This document shows positions 55,426 through 64,000 of a stretch of 64,000 bases of DNA, in pieces. The notes below the pieces were generated by a model. It was not told the DNA's origin, ran no database searches, and worked only from the letters and a program-made list of their open reading frames with translations. Position numbers and translations under genes: made by a program. Every line of letters starts with the position of its first letter. The first letter of the stretch is position 1. The stretch is from Meghimatium bilineatum (lineage: Eukaryota; Mollusca; Gastropoda; Stylommatophora; Philomycidae). The stretch spans positions 63,759,353 to 63,823,352 of the forward strand of contig CM067316.1 in NCBI GenBank assembly GCA_034231615.1, given 5' to 3'.

Positions 55426-55842
55426 AGTATATATCTAATCTAACTATAATGAAATGACAAAACAAGTAATTCTGCATCTTGTGGTTTAGTGCTAACAATA
55501 TCACAATTTCAATTTGTAAACCCAATTATCAATGTTACTTTTATATATAAATTAAAACAACTATAAAAATATAACCGTATTCTGTAAAATGACTTGTAGA
55601 TAAAATAATGTACAGTTTAGGACATTTACAATTAATGCCTTTATTTACTATAGCAGCAATATAACAATAAACTATTTTTATCCAATAAATTCAGCTTCGT
55701 TGAAATATATATTCTTTTGTTGATGTAAAGATTCATAGAAAGGTCAACAGTATAAATACAAGCATATGTTCCTCAATATTTCATAAGTAAACAATAATAA
55801 TTGAAATGTATTCTAAAAAAACAGTGGTTCTTCTGTGTTTGT
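55426..55842. other. No recognisable feature
   Basis: AT-rich; nothing supported. Confidence 0.5.
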
Positions 55843-56003
55843 TCTTCTTCTTCAGCGTTCATTCTCAACTTCCGCTGTTTCTCTCTTGTAGCAGGTCCAC
55901 GGTCTTACTAGATTTTCAGCAGGATGTAGTCCAGAGAATAGAAATGTGTTGTGTTGCTGTTATATTTGCGCCAATGGCCCGATACATCCATCTTTGGTGG
56001 TGT
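55843..56003 (+). repeat. SINE-like family A, joined to a B copy
   Basis: CTTCTTCTTCAGCGTTCATT through TAGTCCAGAGAATAGAAATG to GATACATCCATC. Same orientation and order relative to the B copy as at 32975-33232. Confidence 0.85.
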
Positions 56004-56260
56004 GTTTGTTCTAAAACTTCTGCAGACACAGAATGTAGCCCAGAGAACGGAATGAAATGTGTCAGTGTTTACAGATTAGCTGTGATATCTGTGCCTTTCA
56101 GTGTGACACATCCGACTTCAGCATGGCTTCTGGGTCACTGATCCTTAGTAGGATGGGACAGCTAAGTCTATCCGAAAACCTCTGGAGTCGCTTCTATGAC
56201 ATGTATGGAAGGCAAACAGTGTTACTCCCTTCTTGGATTCTGGCAGCACGTGAGTGTTAA
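56004..56260 (+). repeat. SINE-like family B, near full length
   Basis: Head slightly truncated (TTCTAAAACTTCTGCAGACA), then CAGAGAACGGAATG, GTGACACATCCGACTTCAGC, TCGCTTCTATGACATGTATG, and the 3' end TTACTCCCTTCTTGG. Confidence 0.82.
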
Positions 56261-56732
56261 GTGATTCTCAACATGGGCTATATGTGCCCACCCAGCAGGC
56301 CATGGCGACTCTCCTGGGGACGTGGGGCATGAAGAGATAAAAATTTACACATCATAATAATAAATCTTGAATAAAGTAAAAAATCTTGTATTTTTAGGAT
56401 CCAGTGGGAGATATCAGACGTAAAAAAGTTTTGGGAACCACTGCAGTAACTGACATTGTATTTAAAAGAATGTTGGAACTTTTTTTAGGCACCATGATTT
56501 ATACATTTCAACATAGCCAATGATACGTAAAACTACTTGACCTTTTGTTGTGCTCAAACCACGACTGAATTCTCAATGAGTTGAGATTGTCTCACTAACC
56601 TCTCCATAAAAAAGACAGTAAAAAAAGAACAATGGAAGAGATCATTCGTCAACATTTTTGTATATAACAGTTTTCTGACATAATAGCAACAATGTAAACA
56701 TTGACACATATTAGTTGTACAGACATATATTA
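56261..56732. other. No recognisable feature
   Basis: No gene, RNA or repeat that I can support. Confidence 0.5.
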
Positions 56733-57178
56733 GTTGTTTGTCCCATGTCAGGAACCTGCCATCGTGGATGAAGTTAACTCTTCATGTACTAAAGTAAAGG
56801 TTGGCCCCATGTCAGGAACCTGCCATCGTGGATGAAGTTAACTCTTCATGTACTAAAGTAAAGGTTGGTCCCATGTCAGGAACCTGCCATCGTGGATGAA
56901 GTTAACTCTTCATGTACTAAAGTAAAGGTTGGTCCCATGTCAGGAACCTGCCATCGTGGATGAAGTTAACTCTTCATGTACTAAAGTAAAGGTTGGCCCC
57001 ATGTCAGGAACCCGCCATCGGGGATGAAGTTAACTCTTCATGTACTAAAGTAAAGGTTGGTCCCATGTCAGGAACCTGCCATCGGGGATGAAGTTAACTC
57101 TTCATGTACTAAAGTAAAGGTTGGCCCCATGTCAGGAACCTGCCATCGGGGATGAAGTTAACTCTTCATGTACTAAGC
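56733..57178. repeat. 64 bp minisatellite, 7 copies
   Basis: Units GGTTGGTCCCATGTCAGGAA, CCTGCCATCGTGGATGAAGT, TAACTCTTCATGTACTAAAG, TAAA. Each unit contains a small hairpin, ATGAAG/CTTCAT around TTAACT. Confidence 0.97.
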
Positions 57179-57217
57179 CGCAGCAATTTTTAGATAGGGT
57201 GACCAGTTTTCTTATTT

Positions 57218-57290
57218 GTTGTGTCCCCCCCCCCCGGTAAACAGTGTTGCAATTCTTTGCTCCCCCTTTGGGACCCAGGCAAAAATAATA
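57218..57290 (+). repeat. Poly-C run and SINE-like family B 3' end
   Basis: C10-11 tract at 57226-57235, then AAACAGTGTTGCAATTCTTT, GCTCCCCCTTTGGGACCCAG: the last 55 bp of B, squeezed between two tandem arrays. Confidence 0.7.
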
Positions 57291-57690
57291 TAAAATCTTG
57301 CGACAGTTCATATATAACAATGTATGGTTTTGTGGCAGTTCACATGTAAAATTATGTGACAGTTCACATATAACATTGTAAACATTTTTTTGACAGCTCA
57401 TATGTAGCAATGTAAATATTTTGACAGCTCACATGTAACAATGTAAAGTATTTTTGATAGTTCACACATAACAATACAAAGTTGTGTGTAGGTTCACATA
57501 AAAAATGTAACATTTTGTGACAGTTCACACATAGCAATGTATAGTTTTGTGACAGCTCACACATAGGAATGTATAGTTTTGTGACAGTTCACATAACCTT
57601 GTTATATATGTAATATATAACAAAGTAAATATTGTGACAGTTCACATGTAACAATGTAAAGCATTGTGACAGTTCACATGTAACAATGTG
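57291..57690. repeat. Degenerate 30-33 bp minisatellite
   Basis: Imperfect units of GTGACAGTTCACATGTAACA plus ATGTA-type steps. Confidence 0.88.
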
Positions 57691-57869
57691 ACAGCCAAAA
57701 TATTATCACCAAGGGTTGTATAAGCCATCAACCAAGAATCTCTATCGGGTCATAGATAAATAAACTGATGATTATAAGAGGAAATGTCTGTACCAGTAGA
57801 TGAAAGAAAACAGATAATTCATCAGATAATTAGAGTCTGTAATTGTCAGTCTGTTAAGTGCTTAGAATC

Positions 57870-58620
57870 AATTGATTTGATGTGTAAAAGAGCAGGAACT
57901 AAATGATTTGATATTTACAGGATCTAGGAATCAACTGATTTGGTGTACAAGAGCAGAGAATCAATTGATTTGATGGACACAAGAGCAGAGAATCAACGGA
58001 TTTGTTGATGCACACAAGAGCAGAGAATCAACGGATTTGATGATGGACACAAGAGCAGAGAATCAACGGATTTGATGATGCACACAAGAGCAGAGAATCA
58101 ACGGATTTGATGGACACAAGAGCAGAGAATCAATTGATTTGATGGACACAACAGCAGAGAATCAACGGATTTGATGGACACAAGAGCAGAGAATCAATTG
58201 ATTTGATGGACACAAGAGCAGAGAATCAACGGATTTGATGGACACAAGAGCAGAGAATCAATTGATTTGATGGACACAAGAGCAGAGAATCAACGGATTT
58301 GATGGACACAAGAGCAGAGAATCAACGGATTTGATGGACACAAGAGCAGAGAATCAATTGATTTGATGGACACAAGAGCAGAGAATCAACGGATTTGATG
58401 GACACAAGAGCAGAGAATCAATTGATTTGATGGACACAAGAGCAGAGAATCAACGGATTTGTTGATGCACACAAGAGCAGAGAATCAACGGATTTGTTGA
58501 TGCACACAAGAGCAGAGAATCAACGGATTTGTTGATGCACACAAGAGCAGAGAATCAACGGATTTGTTGATGCACACAAGACAGAAATAAATTGATTTGA
58601 TGCACACAAGATCAAGGAAT
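57870..58620. repeat. 32-35 bp minisatellite, about 22 copies
   Basis: Units AGAGAATCAACGGATTTGAT, GGACACAAGAGC, alternating with an AATTGATTTGAT subtype and a GTTGATGCAC subtype. Confidence 0.96.
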
Positions 58621-58975
58621 CAGACTCCAGTGCACAAGACTGAGGAATCAACTGATTTGATATGCAAAGACTGGTCAGATGTGTATAAGACCACCAATTT
58701 AACTGAAATATATGTACATTATTTGGGAACTAGTCATAAACTTGCTTACACAAACTGAAAATGAACTGTCAGATATGTACACAAGCTAGGAATTAATTGT
58801 CAGATTGTACAAGAACAATAACTGAGATGTGATATCAGTAACTACATGGAATGTTTACAAACACATTTTTTTATTTGCTAAGTACACCTTTCACCTTTTT
58901 TTTTTAATGGAAATGTTCAACTTTGAAAAGTAATGTTGAAAATGATGTACAAATAGTCTTCTAAAATGGAAGACT
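58621..58975. other. No recognisable feature
   Basis: Fading relics of the preceding array, then AT-rich DNA. Confidence 0.5.
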
Positions 58976-58984
58976 TTAAACAAA

Positions 58985-59580
58985 CTCTACATAAACACAT
59001 ACAATAAAATGGTTATCTGACATATAACTACATACAATAACATGGTTACCTGACATATAACCACATACAATATAATGGTTATCTGACATATAACCACATA
59101 CAATAACATGGTTATCTGACATATAAACACATACAATAACATGGTTACCTGACATATAAACACATACAATAAAATGGTTATCTGACATAACTACATACAA
59201 TAACATGGTTATCTGATATATAAACACATACAATAACATGGTTACCTGACATATAACCACATACAATAGTAGTTACCTGACATATAAACACATACAATAA
59301 CATTTTTATCTGACATATAACCACATACAATAGTACAGTTACCTGACATATAACCACATACAATAGTAGTTACCTGACATATAACCACATACAATAGTAC
59401 AGTTACCTGACATATAACCACATACAATAGTACAGTTACCTGACATATAACCACATACAATAGTACAGTTACTGGCATATAACCACATACAAAAGTACAG
59501 TTATCTGAATTATAAACACATACAAGAGCATGATTATCTGACATATAACCACATACAATATTCTGGCTATCTGACGGTTT
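58985..59580. repeat. 33 bp minisatellite, about 18 copies
   Basis: Units CATATAACCACATACAATAA, CATGGTTACCTGA and shorter variants (AGTAGTTACC). Confidence 0.96.
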
Positions 59581-59739
59581 GTTTTGTCTCATCAGTATTT
59601 GGTTGTGTTCTGCTGATTTTCTGTTTGTCTTGTTTCACCTCAGACCTTCTGGTTTGTACTCATCCGGTGTGTATCTATATTTAGCTCTGTCATGTGAACA
59701 TGAACAGTACTATTCTTACTCGTCATATTATGTTGTGAT

Positions 59740-59840
59740 TGTGCTCTTGATAAAGACATTTTGGTCAAAACATCAATTTTAATGTGTTTCATGTGTGTTT
59801 CCAGTGATTAGCAAAAGTTCATGACCCTCTTTCCTAGTCT
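59740..59840 (+). repeat. Hammerhead-associated repeat, second subfamily
   Basis: Motif at 59746-59775 (CTTGATAAAGAC, GGTCAAAACATCA), then TTTCATGTGTGTTTCCAGTG and ATTAGCAAAAGTTCATGACC, matching 17780 and 46155. Confidence 0.55.
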
Positions 59841-60060
59841 CAGCTACAACAAGCGACATCTGTTGGTGGAGAATGGCTTTTTTCCGTATGTCTTCCGCTT
59901 ACTTGATTGCAATGTAATGGTACGTCCTGTGTTTTTCTGGGAGATGTGTTTGGGCAGACCATTATGCATGGAACCTACACACAAAAACAGAAATTACTAG
60001 ACTAGAATCATTCAGAATTGATATTCAATATTATATAAACAAATAAAGATTTATTATAAT

Positions 60061-60215
60061 ATATCAATAAGTATTAATGTTACTGAGATATGATAATGTT
60101 ACAAATATAATAATGTTAATGCTGTTATTAACTTTACTGATATGGTAAAATGTTACTGATATTATTGTTACTGATATATCAATGTTATTAACATAATAAT
60201 ATTACTGAAATAATG
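60061..60215. repeat. Degenerate ATGTTACTGATAT repeat
   Basis: Short AT-rich steps such as AATGTTACTGATATA; they resume at 60495-60600 beyond a LINE fragment. Confidence 0.75.
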
Positions 60216-60490
60216 TTCATCATCAGGTGCCATGTCGGCTGGTATAGGCGATCATGGCTCTGCACAGCTCTCTATCTCCAGCATTATGTATTAAGATCGC
60301 TGTTGTTTCACTGTCATGCCAGGTTGTCAAACTTTCTAATATTTTCTCACACTGTTGTCCTCTGTCTCTGTTGCCTTCAATCTTGCCTGTTGTGACTATG
60401 TTTTACAAGCCTCTCTATCTCATGAAATGGCCAAAAAATGAAGATTATCTTTTTCTTATATTATTAATTAAGGTCTGTTTCCCATTTGAC
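60216..60490 (-). mobile_element. LINE 3' terminus (RGRQREK-type family)
   Basis: Minus strand shares HFMR, NIVTTG-KIEGNRDRG, EKILESLTTWH, DRELCRAM with 15709-16000, and the same (TGA)n-type end near 60220. It sits inside the AT-rich repeat of 60061-60600. The fragment at 60930-61150 could be the upstream part of the same insertion. Confidence 0.8.
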
Positions 60491-60619
60491 TCTTGATATG
60501 TTACTGATGTAATAAAAGCAATGATATATTAATGTTACTAATATAATAATGTTACTGACATAATAAAGTTACTGATATATTAATAGGAGTAATGATAGTA
60601 AATAATACGGACAATACAA

Positions 60620-60700
60620 ATAGGTGACTCAGTAGCTCCGCTGTTAGCAAACTGGTTTCCTGCTCGGGTGATCCAAGGTTCAATTCCCAGTTCAACTTGA
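60620..60700 (+). repeat. tRNA-like SINE head
   Basis: GACTCAGTAGCTCCGCTG as a D arm-like start and CCAAGGTTCAATTCCCAG as a T arm with a good box B. The acceptor stem does not close; a non-tRNA body follows. Confidence 0.55.
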
Positions 60701-60929
60701 AATATTTTTTAAAATCACAGACTGCTGCTAGGTTGAACGAGCCTAAGAAATCTCTAGGTATGCTGTTGGTCATGAGAAACACAGGACTAACATTCTATTC
60801 CCCAATACACCTCAATTGGCATCATATTCCTCAATGGAGTGGGTGTCATCCTATTCCCCAATGTCTTTTAATATGTCCAAAATACTTTATTTATTTAATC
60901 TTTATTTCCTTTAATAGATGTTTTCCATA

Positions 60930-61150
60930 CAAACTGTTGCCAGAACCATTTTGTTCATTTTCTTCTCTTTCCATGATGTTCTCCCTATTCTTCTATACAT
61001 CCACATCTCAAAGGCATCAATTCTGTCTTCATCATTTGTTCATTGTCCATGTTTCTGATCCATACAGTGATTATACATGGTATAATGCACCTGTGGTGCT
61101 AAATGGTAGAAATTTCTCTTCGTTAACTTGTCTTGCTCACTACATTAAGC
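60930..61150 (-). mobile_element. LINE RT C-terminal fragment
   Basis: Minus strand: SLYGSETWTMN-like peptide in mixed frames, RIDAFEMWMYRRIGRTSWKE, KKMNKMVLATV. This is the YGxExWT and MWxYRR block of LINE ORF2. Confidence 0.7.
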
Positions 61151-61554
61151 CTAGTACATCACTTCATCAGCATGACTAGACTAGAGAATATCTATATTAA
61201 GCCTAGTACAGCACTTTTTCAGCTGGACTAAACTAGAGCATATTTAAGTCAGGAAGTCAATCCCATTTTGTATGATTGTATAACATGTTGTAAGTCTCTC
61301 TAGGTCTTCTTCTTCCACTTTGCCTTCCGTTATTACACATCACTCTCCTATTCTTACACTATGTAATCTGAATATATGAATACACGATAATAACAAACCA
61401 ATCTTCTGAGTGCTGACATCACCATCAATAACAGTGTTCAATCGTTCTAAGTACTTGTCAGCCAGATATCTGAAAACTGTTCCAGAAATAAATCGGTTTT
61501 TTTTAATTAAAGAGACATTAAAAAAAAAAAGATATACATACGGTTATATATAAT
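61151..61554. other. No gene; one roughly 50 bp duplication
   Basis: TTAAGCCTAGTACA-CAC and GACTA-ACTAGAG occur twice, at about 61144-61190 and 61196-61240. Otherwise nothing supported. Confidence 0.5.
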
Positions 61555-61965
61555 ATATTCATTCCTTCCAGAACGTAGTCTTCTTCGTGGATCTTCTGAA
61601 CTCACGATTCTGTGCAAGTTGATGAACTGCCGCAGCCAGGAGCACGTGTATAATCAATCTGAGATCTCTGTTATTTCAACGACCTGGACAGCTCTTACCC
61701 CTGCTACAAGCCACCATACCTTCCATTACTAATTTTTCCATGCTGTTATGTCTTTTTTATGGCCCAAAAAAATCTCAGCTTTCTTATTATAATGTTGCTT
61801 AAGAGGTAACCATCTTCAACATTGAATGTTCTTATCAGTTTGATCAGTTTTTCCACTATCTATGGTATTCTCATGGATAATCCACTGTCTATGGTATTCT
61901 CATGGATAATCCACTGTCTATGGTATTCTCATGGATAATCCACTGTCTATGGTATTTTCATTTAT
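61555..61965 (-). mobile_element. LINE 3' fragment (TTFWKE-type end) with an internal 29 bp array
   Basis: Minus strand, mixed frames: MRIP, LIRTFNVEDGYLLSNIIIRK, LRFFWAIKKT, VHQLAQNREFRRSTKKTTFW, KE and stop. The 5' end consists of about 4 copies of a 29 bp unit (TATGGTATTCTCATGGATAA) at 61855-61965 that covers the LINE MRIP-W codons. Confidence 0.7.
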
Positions 61966-62037
61966 AATGCACTGACAAAAGTTGATGTCACTAATACCTT
62001 TTTTATACAACTAAATTGTTTGAATTAGACCCGACAA

Positions 62038-62190
62038 AGACGGGTGTGTTGGGCCATTGGCGCAAATAAAACGGCGACACAACGCATTTCCATTCTCTGG
62101 ACTAAATCCTTCTGGAAATCTAGTAGGACCATGGTCCTGATACAAGAGATATCCAGTGGGAGTTTGAGAATGAACGCCGAAGAAGAAGTT
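62038..62190 (-). repeat. SINE-like family A, full-length minus copy
   Basis: GGCCATTGGCGCAAATAAAA, CGGCGACACAACGCATTTCC, AGTAGGACCATGGTCCTG, TTTGAGAATGAACGCCGAAG. Confidence 0.88.
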
Positions 62191-62281
62191 TGAATTAGAA
62201 AAAATTACTCTAAAAATCTAAAACAATGAATGTTTTTTTAAAAACTTTACTGCTGAATTTTTTTTAATTAGGTAGAGGAGG

Positions 62282-62345
62282 TTACATTTTTGACATAATT
62301 AAGCAGGGAAGTGAGGGGGGACCCTGAATTCTTGACATGATCTTG
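62282..62345 (+). repeat. G-rich dispersed repeat E, 3' end
   Basis: TTTTTGACATAATTAAG, GGGGGGACC and CTGAATTCTTGAC match the end of 21880-22165. Confidence 0.45.
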
Positions 62346-62850
62346 AAAAGGGGAGTGGAGAGCAAACTTTTCAAAAAATGTTTTAGCGAAATTTGTAGAC
62401 AGCCCCTGACCAGACCAGTTTGTAAAAGGTCACTGATAACTGGTAATGAGATCAGTTTAAAAAAACAAGCAGCAACAACTTCTGATGAGGTGACAAGATT
62501 GAGTGCTAGTTTCTCAAAACTGACTACTTATATATGCATGTACATTGTGCTCCAAAATATGTAATCGTGAAACTCTGGCATTGTAACACTCTAGTGTGAC
62601 TGTCAATGGGGTATAACTCCAGACGACAACTGGGCACAGTCAAATCCCATTATATAACTTGGTCCGGACCGATGAAATATATATTTATGTAATAACAGAA
62701 ATTCTCTATAAACAGTACAAACAGTAAAGAATAAATATAATTGGTGATTTAGAAAAGTGTTGTTAAATAGGGAAATGTGTTATAAAAGGATGCGCTAAAG
62801 AAGGATTTCACTGTAATATTGTTCAACTTATCATTTCAGTATTGTATATT
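62346..62850. other. No recognisable feature
   Basis: A 75-codon open frame at 62337-62564 has no motif I recognise and is probably chance. Confidence 0.5.
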
Positions 62851-63110
62851 GTGGGACATACGTTATATAATAGACTGCATCAATGCTAATATTTTGGGAC
62901 ATACATTATATAATAGACTGCATCAATGCTAATATTTTGGGACATACGTAATATAATAGACTGCATCAATGCTAATATTTTGGGACATACGTAATATAAT
63001 AGACTGCATCAATGCTAATATTTTGGGACATACGTAATATAATAGACTGCATCAATGCTAATATTTTGGGACATACGTTATATAATAGACTGCATCAATG
63101 CTAATATTTT
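62851..63110. repeat. 43 bp minisatellite, 6 copies
   Basis: Units GGGACATACGTTATATAATA, GACTGCATCAATGCTAATAT, TTT. Confidence 0.97.
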
Positions 63111-63199
63111 GACGTGAACACATCACAACTGGAGTTGGATAACTTAATTGATATTGAGCTTGTTTACTATCATAGGGTTACAGCATGTCAGGTTCAAAA

Positions 63200-64000
63200 C
63201 TACATGTATGAATTATTGAAGAGAGTTGATATCAAGCATGCCATGTTGGCTACATGTATGAATTATTGAAGAGAGTTGATATCAAGCATGCCATGGTGGC
63301 TACATGTATGAATTATTGAATTGAGTTGATATCAAGCATGCCATGTTGGCTACATGTATGAATTATTGAAGAGAGTTGATATCAAGCATGCCATGGTGGC
63401 TACATGTATGAATTATTGAAGAGAGTTGATATCAAGCATGCCATGTTGGCTACATGTATGAATTATTGAAGAGAGTTGATATCAAGCATGCCATGATGGC
63501 TACATGTATGAATTATTGAAGAGAGTTGATATCAAGCATGCCATGGTGGCTACATGTATGAATTATTGAAGAGAGTTGATATCAAGCATGCCATGGTGGC
63601 TACATGTATGAATTATTGAAGAGAGTTGATATCAAGCATGCCATGGTGGCTACATGTATGAATTATTGAAGAGAGTTGATATCAAGCATGCCATGGTGGC
63701 TACATGTATGAATTATTGAAGAGAGTTGATATCAAGCATGCCATGTTGGCTACATGTATGAATTATTGAAGAGAGTTGATATCAAGCATGCCATGGTGGC
63801 TACATGTATGAATTATTGAAGAGAGTTGATATCAAGCATGCCATGTTGGCTACATGTATGAATTATTGAAGAGAGTTGATATCAAGCATGCCATGATGGC
63901 TACATGTATGAATTATTGAAGAGAGTTGATATCAAGCATGCCATGGTGGCTACATGTATGAATTATTGAAGAGAGTTGATATCAAGCATGCCATGGTGGC
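63200..64000. repeat. 50 bp palindrome-rich minisatellite, open at the right edge
   Basis: At least 16 units of TACATGTATGAATTATTGAA, GAGAGTTGATATCAAGCATG, CCATGGTGGC. Each unit contains four dyads: TACATGTA, TTGATATCAA, GCATGC and CCATGG. The GGTGG/GTTGG/GATGG position varies. Continues past the window. Confidence 0.98.

Noticed and set aside
60697-61179. 160-codon plus-strand ORF
   Set aside because: The opposite strand carries recognisable LINE RT motifs, so this frame is an antisense shadow.

Overview
This 64 kb window reads as intergenic and intronic DNA from an AT-rich invertebrate animal nuclear genome, most likely a mollusc. That placement is inferred from the mix of LINE and SINE families and from one host-gene exon; no marker gene fixes the species. 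Nothing here looks prokaryotic. Only one stretch looks like a host coding gene: positions 34049-34669 hold a complete single-exon ORF of 206 residues with the plan of a KCNE-type potassium-channel beta subunit (glycosylated N-terminus, one membrane span, basic juxtamembrane tail). A splice acceptor lies just upstream and an AATAAA about 170 bp downstream.

Roughly a third of the window is tandem repeat, in more than 35 separate arrays with units of 13-84 bp. The largest is a 6.5 kb array at 46838-53310. Other notable arrays are 40285-41512 (31 bp), 42866-43850 (33 bp), 18805-19652 (53 bp, almost perfectly uniform), 20836-21725 (52 bp), 25930-26945 (about 57 bp), 30437-32226 (37 bp, split by a LINE) and 63200 to the window end (50 bp). 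Long open frames in these arrays, often on both strands, are by-products of repetition.

Between the arrays lie about 20 truncated, decayed LINE 3' fragments from several families: a zinc-finger-tailed family (10610, 31123, 44960, 54905), an RNase-H-bearing I-like family (7283, 14326, 41560, with a related piece at 13930), a family with an RGRQREK-type tail (15356, 15709, 35930, 39566, 60216, 60930) and others. At least two inserted into pre-existing arrays with visible target-site duplications. There are also two related SINE-like families (A and B), a roughly 530 bp repeat (C) sharing a 3' domain with B, a 230-240 bp repeat (D), a G-rich repeat (E) and several tRNA-like SINE heads.

Three patterns stand out. 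(1) Several minisatellites are expansions of LINE coding sequence: the repeated peptides NPRECSFIYLG and VEDREMWRHN are RT and tail motifs of the LINE they adjoin. (2) Ten short motifs have the layout of a minimal type I hammerhead ribozyme (CTGATGA-like, helix II, GAAAC, GTH). Three large inverted-repeat elements carry them, one with a 14 bp target-site duplication, which suggests Penelope-like or retrozyme-like non-autonomous elements. (3) The 3' ends of the SINE-B/C repeats abut tandem arrays in five places.
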